Shown piece after piece: positions 10,291-18,343 of a DNA stretch of 64,000 nucleotides. The notes beneath the pieces are model-generated. The model saw only the letters and a list, made by a program, of their open reading frames with translations. It was not told where the DNA came from and ran no database searches. The first letter of the stretch is position 1. Each line of letters starts with the position of its first letter. This stretch comes from Hymenobacter sp. BT730 (GTDB taxonomy: Bacteria; Bacteroidota; Bacteroidia; Cytophagales; Hymenobacteraceae): positions 1,550,001 to 1,614,000 of the forward strand of contig NZ_JAUOFB010000001.1 in assembly GCF_030542105.1 (NCBI RefSeq), in the 5' to 3' direction. The translations under genes were made by a program, and so were the position numbers.

Positions 10291-12438
10291 ATGACATTTG
10301 ACACCCGCCGCCTTCAGTTTTTCCTCTTCGGGCAGGACGTAGCCGATGGCCTCCGCATCACGCTGCTGGTCCTCATTCCCAGCCTTGTCTGCGCTTACCT
10401 GAACCAAATGGAAGCCGGGTTTATTCTGGCGCTGGGGGCGCTTAGCGTGAGTGTGACCGATATTCCGGGACCCACACTGCACAAGCGCAATGGTATGCTG
10501 GCCTGTGTGCTGTGTATGCTGATTATGGCCTTGGTCACGGGCTTTGCCCGCCTGAATGTGTACGTGCTGGGAGCCGAAATCCTGCTGGCCAGCTTCTGTT
10601 TCACCATGCTGATGGTGTACGGCAACCGGGCTGCCGCCGTGGGAACCGCTGCCTTGCTGGTGATGATTCTGATGATGGACCAGCCTCTCACGCCCCCCCA
10701 GGTGCTGCAGTATGCGGCGCTGGTATCGGGGGGCGGACTGTGGTACACCGCCGCCAGCCTGCTTACCCGGCAGGTACGGCCCTACCGCCCCGTAGAGCGT
10801 GCCCTGGGTGAGTGTATTCACGCCATTGCCAAGTTTCTGGAGCTGAAGGCGGATTTCTATGAGCCGCAGAAAGACCTGAATGTAGCCTACCGTACTTTGC
10901 TGGCTCAACAAGTGGTGGTAAGTGAAAGGCAGGATGCTATGCGGCAACTCCTGTTCAAAAGCCGTCAGTTGGTAGAGGATTCTACCGGCGTGGGGCGCGC
11001 TCTGATGTTCGCCTTTGTAGAAGCCGTGGACTTGTATGAGCAGATTACGGCTACCTATTATGACTATGCTGCCCTGCGCCAGCGCTTCGGGGCCACTGGC
11101 CTGCTGCCTGATATGGCCCGTTTGATCCGGCAGATGGCCGCCGAGCTGGATGCCATTGGCCTGGCCATTCATGCCAGACGCCCCTACTCTAAACGGCCCG
11201 ACTGGACAGCCGAGCTGGACCAGCTGAAAGCCCGTATTGATGCCGTGGGCGAGCAGGCACCCGGTATAAGCATGCTCATGCTAAAAAAGGTGCTGGTGAA
11301 CTTTCGCAACATGCAACAGCAGCTCCAGGCCCTGGTGCAGTACTTCGACCCCGCTTCCCCCACCCGCCGCCGGGATGTAGGACCCGTGGAGTATCGGCGG
11401 TTTGTGGGGCGGGAAAACCTCTCGCCGGCATTGCTGCTGAGCAACCTCACCGTGAAATCCTCGGTGTTCCGGCACGCCGTGCGCATGGGGCTGGCCTGCC
11501 TGTTTGGCTTTGTGGTGGCCAAGTGGGTGGCTTTCGGGCATCACAGCTACTGGATTGTGATGACCTGCGCCTTCATGCTCAAGCCCGGCTTCAGCCTGAC
11601 CAAAGAGCGCAACTACCAGCGCGTGCTGGGCACTATTGGGGGCGGTGTGCTGGGCGTGCTGCTGCTATGGCTGATAACCGAGCCCACCCTGCGCTTTCTG
11701 CTGATGGTGCTGCTGATGATTGGTACTTACAGCTTTCAGCGCCGCAACTATGTGGTTTCGGTGTTTCTGATGACGCCTTTCCTGCTGATTATGTTCACTT
11801 TCCTGGGGCTGGGATTTCTACCGCTGCTGAAGGAGCGGGTGCTGGATACCCTCATTGGGTGCGCCATTGCCGTGGCCGCTGGCTATCTGCTGTTTCCTAC
11901 CTGGGAGGCCAACCAGCTCCGCCAGTTCATGCGCGACGTGGTGGAGGCCAACCTGCGCTACCTGCAGCAGCTGGCCGACCGGCTGGCGGGGCGCCCGCTG
12001 CAGCTCACCGAGTATAAGCTGGTGCGCAAAGCAGTATACATCAGCTCGGCTAACCTGTCAGCGGCGTTTCAGCGCATGCTATCCGAGCCGGAAAGCAAGC
12101 GGCAGCACAGCGAAGAAGTACAGCAGTTTGTGGTTCTTAATCATATCCTGTCCTCTAACATAGCTACTCTGGGCGCTACGCTCACCAGTCAGCCCGGCGC
12201 TAAGGTGCCGCCGGAACAGCAGCGCCCTCTAGGCCAGGCCATGGCGGCCCTGGCCACCAGCCTGCGCCGTCTGGACCCAGCTACGGCTGTCCCCCCCATC
12301 GAAGCCGCCTCTCCCGAAACCGCCACGCCACCGTCTGGCACGCGCACCGCCGATGATCAGGTGCTCACCGAGCAGTTGGCCTTCATCCGCCAGCTGAGTC
12401 AGGATATCAGCAAAGTGACAGAGGCAGCGCTGGCCTGA
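10291..12438 (+). CDS. FUSC-family inner-membrane protein (YccS/YhfK-like)
   Basis: Membrane protein with the duplicated layout of the fusaric-acid-resistance/YccS family. An N-terminal block of about six transmembrane segments (TLLVLIPSLVCAYL, GFILALGALSVSV, LACVLCMLIMALVTGFA) is followed by a long cytoplasmic linker, a second hydrophobic block (MGLACLFGFVVAKWV ... VLGTIGGGVLGVLLLWLI ... FLLMVLLMIGTYSF) and a soluble tail. I chose the ATG at 10291, giving 715 residues, close to E. coli YccS (about 717). The frame is open back to 10003, but that 96-residue extension looks non-coding and overlaps the divergent gloA2 start. The transported substrate is unknown; relatives are proposed aromatic-acid or drug exporters. 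Confidence 0.85.
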   Translation: MTFDTRRLQFFLFGQDVADGLRITLLVLIPSLVCAYLNQMEAGFILALGALSVSVTDIPGPTLHKRNGMLACVLCMLIMALVTGFARLNVYVLGAEILLASFCFTMLMVYGNRAAAVGTAALLVMILMMDQPLTPPQVLQYAALVSGGGLWYTAASLLTRQVRPYRPVERALGECIHAIAKFLELKADFYEPQKDLNVAYRTLLAQQVVVSERQDAMRQLLFKSRQLVEDSTGVGRALMFAFVEAVDLYEQITATYYDYAALRQRFGATGLLPDMARLIRQMAAELDAIGLAIHARRPYSKRPDWTAELDQLKARIDAVGEQAPGISMLMLKKVLVNFRNMQQQLQALVQYFDPASPTRRRDVGPVEYRRFVGRENLSPALLLSNLTVKSSVFRHAVRMGLACLFGFVVAKWVAFGHHSYWIVMTCAFMLKPGFSLTKERNYQRVLGTIGGGVLGVLLLWLITEPTLRFLLMVLLMIGTYSFQRRNYVVSVFLMTPFLLIMFTFLGLGFLPLLKERVLDTLIGCAIAVAAGYLLFPTWEANQLRQFMRDVVEANLRYLQQLADRLAGRPLQLTEYKLVRKAVYISSANLSAAFQRMLSEPESKRQHSEEVQQFVVLNHILSSNIATLGATLTSQPGAKVPPEQQRPLGQAMAALATSLRRLDPATAVPPIEAASPETATPPSGTRTADDQVLTEQLAFIRQLSQDISKVTEAALA

Positions 12439-12634
12439 CCAAAAGTTACTGGCCCTACCCAAGACAGGGGCATTCTGGTACTCCCGATAGAAATTTGAAT
12501 TATCTAAATATTACACCTCTACGATGCTGGAAACATAATTTGGGCCTCAGCTCAGAAAGCCTGCCAAGCCAGAAACAGCGGTGGAAAACGGGGCGTACAC
12601 CCTCCTTTATCTTTCACCCTTTAAGCTGGTAGTT

Positions 12635-13402
12635 ATGTATCACCACGTGAAGAAGCTAATGTATACGGTTCGGGTAGGTACCCCCGATCCACGATTTGGC
12701 AATATGCTGCTGGAGCAGTTTGGCGGCGCCAATGGCGAGCTGGCCGCGGCCATGCAATACACCATTCAGGGACTAAACTGCGACGACCCCGGCCGCAAGG
12801 ATTTGCTCATGGATATTGGCACCGAGGAGCTCAGCCATCTGGAAATTATCGGCACCCTGGCCCGCCTGCACCTCAAACCCACCAAAGAATCCCGGGAGCT
12901 GGCCGAAGCCGACCCGCTGGTTGCCATTGCCGGTGGGGGCGGGGTTAACCTCTTCAACTCCCAGGGCAACCCCTGGACTGCCGACTACCTTAAAATTACG
13001 GGCGAGCTGGATGTAGACCTGCGCAGCAACATTGCTGCCGAGGCCCGCGCCAAAATCGTGTATGAGCGGCTGATTAATTTCTGTGACGATGCCGGCACCA
13101 AAGATGCCCTGCAGTTCCTGATGACCCGTGAAATCACCCACATGAAATCCTTTATGCTGGCCCTCGACAGCATGGGCAAAGACCCGCTGGAAGTAGGCCT
13201 GCTGGCGCCCACCCCCGGTGTGGTGGATAAATATTTCAACGCCTCTACCGGCACCGGCCAAAACGGGGACCGGGACTTGCGCGGCCCCTGGAATGAGGAA
13301 GCTTTCTTCAACTTCGTGGAGTCGCCGATGAAGCCTGCCAAGATGGAGGATCAGGTAACGCAAAAAGATATTGCGCAGGAAATCCATAAGGCCGTGCGGT
13401 AA
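12635..13402 (+). CDS. Manganese catalase
   Basis: Non-heme dimanganese catalase (about 255 residues) that dismutates hydrogen peroxide in the cytoplasm. The four-helix ferritin-like core is clear: GANGELAAAMQYTIQG with Glu35, TEELSHLEII with Glu65 and His68, SNIAAEARAKIVYERL with Glu136, and TREITHMKSFMLAL with His169. These positions match the spacing of the known ligands of the Lactobacillus plantarum enzyme. The ATG at 12635 (MYHHVKKLMYTVRVG) fits the family N-terminus; an upstream GTG would add 18 residues with no support. TATCTTTC about 20 nt upstream is a near match to the promoter consensus. It is a lone gene, followed by a terminator shared with the convergent aldo/keto reductase. 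Confidence 0.94.
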   Translation: MYHHVKKLMYTVRVGTPDPRFGNMLLEQFGGANGELAAAMQYTIQGLNCDDPGRKDLLMDIGTEELSHLEIIGTLARLHLKPTKESRELAEADPLVAIAGGGGVNLFNSQGNPWTADYLKITGELDVDLRSNIAAEARAKIVYERLINFCDDAGTKDALQFLMTREITHMKSFMLALDSMGKDPLEVGLLAPTPGVVDKYFNASTGTGQNGDRDLRGPWNEEAFFNFVESPMKPAKMEDQVTQKDIAQEIHKAVR

Positions 13403-13438
13403 TTCGCTGGCCAGCTAATCCAAATTAGGACAACCACA

Positions 13439-13480
13439 AAAGGCCTCCCAAAGTACCTATTTAAGCTTTGGGAGGCCTTT
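13439..13480. terminator. Bidirectional intrinsic terminator
   Basis: AAAGGCCTCCCAAAG and CTTTGGGAGGCCTTT form a perfect 15-bp stem with a 12-nt loop, between the convergent catalase and aldo/keto reductase genes. Confidence 0.88.
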
Positions 13481-13514
13481 CTCTATTGATTAATGCCTGG
13501 TGGATAAACCGGAT

Positions 13515-14465
13515 TTAGGCGCTGGCACTATTCAAAATAGCCAGATCATCAGCAGATAAGCGCAGATGCAAGGCAGGTAGCAGCTCCTCTATCTGGGCTA
13601 CGCTGGTGGCGCTGGCTATGGGCGCCGTAAGGCCGGGCTGGGCCATAATCCAGGCCAGGGCTATCTGGGCAGGCGTAGCCTGATGGCGGGCGGCCACGGT
13701 ATCCAGCCCAGTCAGAATACGCAGGCCTTTTTCGTTGAGGTATTTCTGTCCTACGCCACCACCACGGGGGCTTTTCTGCAGGTCGGCTTCGGTGCGGTAC
13801 TTGCCCGTCAGAAAACCGGAAGCCAGACCATAGTAAGGAATTACCCCAATTTGCTCCTCGCGGCAGAGCGGCAGCAGCTCCTGCTCAAAAGCGGCCCGAT
13901 CATACAAATTATACAGCGGCTGCAGGCTCTGGTAGCGCGGAAAACCGTGGGCCTCACTGGCCTTCAGCGATTCGCGCAGCCGCTCCGCCGTGAAGTTGGA
14001 AGCCCCAATGGCTCGTACTTTGCCTTCTTTTACCAGCTGGGCATAGGCTTCCAGGGTTTCCTCTACCGGCACGGTTGGATCGTCTTTGTGCGACTGATAC
14101 AAGTCGATGTAGTCGGTTTGCAGCCGCTTGAGGGAGCCTTCTACAGCCCGCAAGATGTAGTTTTTGGCGAGGCCTTTGTTTTCGGCATTCACCTCCCAGC
14201 CTACTTTGGTGGCAATGACCACTTCGTCGCGGCGGCCGCGCTGCTTTAGCCACTTGCCAATTACGGTTTCTGACTCGCCACCCACATGGCCCGGCACCCA
14301 TACGGAGTACCCGTCGGCGGTGTCAATGGCATTGCCGCCACCGCCTACAAAAGCGTCCAGCACCTGAAAGGAAGTAGCTTCATCGGCCGTCCAGCCGAAG
14401 ACGTTGCCGCCCAGCACCAGCGGGGCAATATGCAGGCCTGAGCGGCCCAGTTCACGGTATTGCAT
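13515..14465 (-). CDS. Aldo/keto reductase
   Basis: 316-residue NADPH-dependent aldo/keto reductase of the TIM-barrel superfamily. The catalytic tetrad is complete: Asp48 (NAIDTADGY), Tyr53, Lys87 (VIATKVG) and His126 (LYQSHKDD). It begins LGRSGLHIAPLVLGGNVFGW, the N-terminus of the YajO/YhdN/Tas-like bacterial subgroup. The cofactor-binding end is PIASATSVAQIEELL. The substrate cannot be predicted. The gene is 64 nt from the start-distal end of the GH13 lipoprotein gene on the same strand and lies downstream of it, so they may share a transcript. Confidence 0.92.
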   Translation of the reverse strand: MQYRELGRSGLHIAPLVLGGNVFGWTADEATSFQVLDAFVGGGGNAIDTADGYSVWVPGHVGGESETVIGKWLKQRGRRDEVVIATKVGWEVNAENKGLAKNYILRAVEGSLKRLQTDYIDLYQSHKDDPTVPVEETLEAYAQLVKEGKVRAIGASNFTAERLRESLKASEAHGFPRYQSLQPLYNLYDRAAFEQELLPLCREEQIGVIPYYGLASGFLTGKYRTEADLQKSPRGGGVGQKYLNEKGLRILTGLDTVAARHQATPAQIALAWIMAQPGLTAPIASATSVAQIEELLPALHLRLSADDLAILNSASA

Positions 14466-14528
14466 TCGATAATTAGTTAATAGGGTAAAGCCTCTAAACC
14501 CGCTAGAGAAGCTCCACAGTGGGCAATA

Positions 14529-15974
14529 CTACCACAGTCCATTGCGGGGTGGGTCGGGTAGTCGCTCATATACGTGGTAGCCGTAGGGTGGTAACAGCAC
14601 CTTCGAGCCTGACCCCAGCCGCAGTACCTGGCCGCTGAACAGCTCCCGGTATACGCCCGGGCCCAGGGTGGCCAGCGCCAGCTGATGGGGCTGGGCGTCC
14701 ATGTTTACAGCGGTGAGTACACCTGACTTGCCTTTACGACGCAGAAAGGCATAGGTGCCCTCTGGGGAAGTCAGGCGCGTAAACTGGCTACATGGGTCGC
14801 CGTTGCGCAGAGCTGGATGACGCTTTTTCAACTGCAGCAGCTTACTATAGAAGTCCTGTAGCGGGTAGCCATTCCAGGGGATAGTGTCTTTATCAAAGAA
14901 GCGCAGCCGTTTTTTCAGGGCCGCCTCCTGGCCGCTATACACCATTGGAATGCCCGGCAGCAGCGCCGTTAGCACGGCCTGCGGCAAGGCATTCTTCCCC
15001 AGCCGCTCATACTCTGTGCCATCCCAGCTGTTGATGTCGTGGCTGCTGGTGAAGTACATCAGATAGGTGTTGGCCGGGTAGCGGGTGCGCTCTACCTGGC
15101 GGTACTTATCCAGAGCAGCTATTGGCTGCTGGCCCCGGCTGATGCTATCCAGTAGGTAGCGCATACGCAGGGCGTAGGTAGCATCGAAAGCTTTTTCCAG
15201 CATGCCGGTGTTGGGGTTGAACTCGCCTTTTTTCAGGAAGGGTGGGTCGTGCAGCTCGTCCCATTCCGCCAGCATAAACACCGGCTTTTGCTTTTCCAAC
15301 TCCTGCCGGGTGTGGTTCCAGAAATCCATGGGCACCAGGCCCGCTACGTCGCAGCGGAAGCCGTCCAGGTCGGCCTCGCGCACCCAGAAAGCCATGCTTT
15401 CCGTCATGTAGCGGCGTAGTTCTGGCTTGGAGAAATCAAGGTCGATAACGTCCTGCCAGTCAGAAACGGGCGTTACAAACTGGCCTTTGGGACCTTTGGT
15501 AAACCATTCGGGGTGCTCTTTCGCCAGCTTGCTGTCCCAGCTGGTGTGGTTAGCCACCCAGTCCAGAATAACATGCATGCCCCGCTTGTGGGCTTCCGCC
15601 ACCAGGTGCCGGAGGTCGTCCATGGTGCCAAACTCCGGGTTGACGGCCCGATAATCCTGAATGGAATACTGACTGCCCAGCGTGCCTTTGCGGTTGAGCT
15701 GGCCGATGGGCTGCACCGGCATCAGCCACAAAATGCCCACGCCCATTTGCTGCAGGCGGGGCAGGTGGGCTTCAAATGCCCGGAAAGTGCCCTCCGGCGT
15801 GTATTGGCGGACGTTTACCTCATAAATACTGGCCGAATCGGCCCAGGCTGGGTGCTTAATAGTGTACTGCGGCGGTGCGGCCGGTGCGCAGTCGGTTTCA
15901 GAAGTAGAAGAGGAGTTGCAGGCTGCAAGCAAGCTCAGCAGGCCCACCAGCAGCGGCAGACGAAAGGTGACCAT
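14529..15974 (-). CDS. Alpha-amylase family (GH13) lipoprotein
   Basis: 481-residue glycoside hydrolase. The ATG at 15974 gives a lipoprotein signal (MVTFRLPLLVGLLSLLAAC, acylated Cys19); the frame extends 62 codons further upstream, but that stretch is unrelated sequence. GH13 regions are all present: VILDWVANHTSWD (region I), nucleophile Asp209 in GFRCDVAG, acid/base Glu237 in LAEWDE, and Asp313 in TSSHDINSW. A C-terminal beta-sandwich domain follows. The protein should be anchored in the periplasm or outer membrane and cleave alpha-1,4-glucan or maltodextrin. It is transcribed towards the aldo/keto reductase and is one of four alpha-glucan enzymes in this half of the window. Confidence 0.92.
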   Translation of the reverse strand: MVTFRLPLLVGLLSLLAACNSSSTSETDCAPAAPPQYTIKHPAWADSASIYEVNVRQYTPEGTFRAFEAHLPRLQQMGVGILWLMPVQPIGQLNRKGTLGSQYSIQDYRAVNPEFGTMDDLRHLVAEAHKRGMHVILDWVANHTSWDSKLAKEHPEWFTKGPKGQFVTPVSDWQDVIDLDFSKPELRRYMTESMAFWVREADLDGFRCDVAGLVPMDFWNHTRQELEKQKPVFMLAEWDELHDPPFLKKGEFNPNTGMLEKAFDATYALRMRYLLDSISRGQQPIAALDKYRQVERTRYPANTYLMYFTSSHDINSWDGTEYERLGKNALPQAVLTALLPGIPMVYSGQEAALKKRLRFFDKDTIPWNGYPLQDFYSKLLQLKKRHPALRNGDPCSQFTRLTSPEGTYAFLRRKGKSGVLTAVNMDAQPHQLALATLGPGVYRELFSGQVLRLGSGSKVLLPPYGYHVYERLPDPPRNGLW

Positions 15975-16098
15975 GCGGGAAATTATCAGTTTTCGCGCAG
16001 TACCGAAGTGTGTTAGACGAAATACATAAAACTGCTTACCCCAGCCCAATGCTGTTTCGGCAGCTTCGGACTGGGGTAAAGCAGTACGCAAAAGCAGG

Positions 16099-16509
16099 TT
16101 ACCGGCTCTTGGAGGTACTCCCTGTAGGCGTAAAATGCGGGTCGTAGTGCACGCCGCCAAACAAATACAACATAAGGGCGCGGGAGTAGCGCAAAGAGAA
16201 AGGCATCAATAGCACCGTGACTACGGCCACGGCTAAAATGTACACCCACACGTCGGGGTCGTTGAGCAGGTGGTACACCAGAAAGCCCACAACCAGCATA
16301 ATGCCCGTGGAGAAAGCAAAGCTGATAAACATAGCGCCCCAATAAAACCCGGGCTCCGGCTCATAGCGCAGCCCACACACCGGGCAGGCCTCGGGCATAT
16401 CGGCGTATTTAGTAAGGTGTAGTGCGCTGTGGGTAAATAAGGGCCCGGTATGGCAGCGTGGGCATTTTTGTGCCAACAAGGCCAGAGGCGTAGATTCTAT
16501 CTTCTGCAT
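16099..16509 (-). CDS. DUF983 family membrane protein
   Basis: 136 residues. It has two CxxC pairs (CPRC near 16-19, CPVC near 42-45), as in a rubredoxin-like zinc knuckle, followed by two hydrophobic segments (GAMFISFAFSTGIMLVVGFL and VYILAVAVVTVLLMPFSL). This is the layout of DUF983 proteins, widespread in Bacteroidota and Alphaproteobacteria and without an established function. TAGTTTTG, an exact promoter match, lies 31 nt ahead of the ATG. The gene runs in the same direction as the GH13 lipoprotein, 124 nt upstream of it. Confidence 0.85.
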   Translation of the reverse strand: MQKIESTPLALLAQKCPRCHTGPLFTHSALHLTKYADMPEACPVCGLRYEPEPGFYWGAMFISFAFSTGIMLVVGFLVYHLLNDPDVWVYILAVAVVTVLLMPFSLRYSRALMLYLFGGVHYDPHFTPTGSTSKSR

Positions 16510-16540
16510 GAATAGCGGTGCGCAAGCGCATTGAACAATA

Positions 16541-16548
16541 CAAAACTA
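16541..16548 (-). promoter_or_regulatory. Bacteroidota -7 promoter element ahead of DUF983 gene
   Basis: The minus strand reads TAGTTTTG, matching TAnnTTTG exactly, 31 nt before the ATG at 16509. The spacing allows a leader of about 25 nt. Confidence 0.45.
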
Positions 16549-16600
16549 CTACGATAGAAGGGGGCTGGTAAGATGCATTTACGGGTTTGTCTGGTACAAA

Positions 16601-17497
16601 TCAATGCCCGCTGTTTGCCTGGTCTTTCAGCTCAGCCTTCCGGTATTGCTCCGGAGTACGCGCGGCGTGTTTGCGGAAATAGCGCCCGAAGTAAGAAGCA
16701 TCTTCAAAACCCAGGGCATCGGCTATCTGGGCCACGGTTTGGGTAGAGTGCGTAAGCAGGCGCTGCGCCTCCAGCACCACCCGCTCCTGAATGAGCATGC
16801 TGGCCGTTTTACCCAAATGCCGTCGGCAAAGAGCATTTAAATGATTAGGGCTCACGTGCAGCCTGTCGGCATAATCCTGCACCGTGCGGGACTGACGAAA
16901 ATGCTGGTTGAGCTGCAGCCCGAATTCCCGCAAAAGCTGCAGGCTATGCGGATGCTCGTCGGAACCGGGAGCCGCAACTTCAGGGTAATGGCGGGCGGCC
17001 AGCTCCAGGAAAATATGGAGGTAAGACCGTATGATATCCTCCTGCTGGGCAGCCGGGGTGGCAGCTTCCCGCCACATTTTTTCTACAAGGGGGCGCAGCT
17101 CGTTTTCCTCCCTGGTCAGGTACAACACCGGTGGGAATTGCGGATTGAAAAACGGGTACTCAAAAAGCCGGCTGCCGGGGTAGCGGAACAGGTAAAAATC
17201 GGGGGTGAAAAAGATGATGTAGCCCTGTGCATCCGAGGAAAGCTGCCAGTGATGCACCTGCCCGGGCGTCATAAAAAATACACTGCCCGGCTTGAGGTCA
17301 TACGTCACCAGATCAATAGTATGGGTGCCGTGACCCGTCGTGACGTAAAGCAGCAGGTAGAAACTGTGGGTATGCGGCGTGCTCACCCCGGGGAAGTTGG
17401 CCAGGTGCCGGTCCAGGCGCTCCAGGTAGTATGCCCGCCGGGCGGGGCGCTGTGGAAACGAATCAAGGGCCAGAACCGGTACGCCGGGGTTTTTCAT
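16601..17497 (-). CDS. AraC-family transcriptional regulator
   Basis: 298-residue regulator. The N-terminal cupin-like sensing domain has the pattern PHTHSFYLLLYVTTG ... GSVFFMTPGQVHHWQL typical of AraC_binding domains. The C-terminal 100 residues hold the two helix-turn-helix units (VQDYADRLHVSPNHLNALCR and VAQIADALGFEDASYFGRYF), ending in the family signature TPEQYRK. It is divergent from the PAP2 gene across about 110 bp, which may be its own control region. The effector is unknown; nearby carbohydrate enzymes make a sugar-responsive role possible but unproven. Confidence 0.92.
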   Translation of the reverse strand: MKNPGVPVLALDSFPQRPARRAYYLERLDRHLANFPGVSTPHTHSFYLLLYVTTGHGTHTIDLVTYDLKPGSVFFMTPGQVHHWQLSSDAQGYIIFFTPDFYLFRYPGSRLFEYPFFNPQFPPVLYLTREENELRPLVEKMWREAATPAAQQEDIIRSYLHIFLELAARHYPEVAAPGSDEHPHSLQLLREFGLQLNQHFRQSRTVQDYADRLHVSPNHLNALCRRHLGKTASMLIQERVVLEAQRLLTHSTQTVAQIADALGFEDASYFGRYFRKHAARTPEQYRKAELKDQANSGH

Positions 17498-17608
17498 AAG
17501 CAGGAGGGAGGCACCGCAACCGCAGAGCCAAGCAGATCAGCAGACCGGAAAGAAACAAACAATCTGCCGGAAACCCAGTACAGTACCTCTGGTACGTCCT
17601 ACCTGCAT

Positions 17609-18343
17609 ATGATGCTTGCCAAACTGCTTTTTCTGATTCGCCGTTTCCTGCACACGCATTGGGTGCTGCTGGCCTTGCTGCTGTTCAGCTTTGTGGGCCC
17701 CTGGATCATCTTTGTGGAAGTAGCAGAGGATATCTGGGAGTCGGGCGGGTTTTTCGGCGACAAAGCTATTCTGGAGTTTATCCACGGCTATGCTACGCCC
17801 ACATTGGATAAAGTAGCCCTGGCGCTAACCAACGCCGGCGGACCGCCGCCCATGCTCACCACCGGCTTTGTGCTAACCGCAGGCTTGTTTCTGTGGCGCC
17901 GCCGCACCGATGCCTTGTTTTTTGCCCTTTCCGTGGGCGGTGCCATTATGCTGAATCTGCTGGTGAAAGCAGCCTTTGGCCGTCCCCGTCCCGCTTTATG
18001 GAACTCCGTGGCGCCCGGTATTTATTACAGCTTTCCCAGCGGCCACGCCATGGGCTCTATGGCGCTGGCGGCGGCCATTGGCTTTCTGGTGTGGCGCAGC
18101 TCCTGGCGCTGGCCCATCTGGATTCTGGGCGGGCTGTTTGCGCTGGGAGTGGGCCTTTCGCGCATGTACCTGGGCGTACACTATCCTTCCGATGTGCTGG
18201 CCGGTTGGGTAGGCTCCCTGGGTTGGGTGGGTGGCCTGCATATTCTGTTTTCGCCCGCTTTTCAGCAGCTGCGGGCCTGGTGGCACCTGGGCGAAGCATA
18301 CTGGGAAAAAGGCCGGCAATACCTCAAACGGAACGGTCATTAG
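17609..18343 (+). CDS. PAP2-family membrane phosphatase
   Basis: 244-residue integral membrane lipid phosphatase with about six transmembrane segments. The three phosphatase motifs are KAAFGRPRP (K120-P128), PSGH (143-146) and SRMYLGVHYPSD (S184, R185, H191, D195). Family members dephosphorylate phosphatidate, undecaprenyl-PP or phosphatidylglycerol-P at the periplasmic face; which one applies here cannot be told. I chose the ATG at 17609, which begins the first hydrophobic helix. The open frame extends back to 16841 only because it is antisense to the araC-like gene. Its TAG stop overlaps the TAA stop of the convergent GH31 gene. Confidence 0.92.
   Translation: MMLAKLLFLIRRFLHTHWVLLALLLFSFVGPWIIFVEVAEDIWESGGFFGDKAILEFIHGYATPTLDKVALALTNAGGPPPMLTTGFVLTAGLFLWRRRTDALFFALSVGGAIMLNLLVKAAFGRPRPALWNSVAPGIYYSFPSGHAMGSMALAAAIGFLVWRSSWRWPIWILGGLFALGVGLSRMYLGVHYPSDVLAGWVGSLGWVGGLHILFSPAFQQLRAWWHLGEAYWEKGRQYLKRNGH

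Noticed and set aside
16841..17608. Long N-terminal extension of the PAP2 frame
   Set aside because: It is antisense to the AraC-family gene and has no membrane or domain pattern. The real protein starts at the first hydrophobic helix, 17609.
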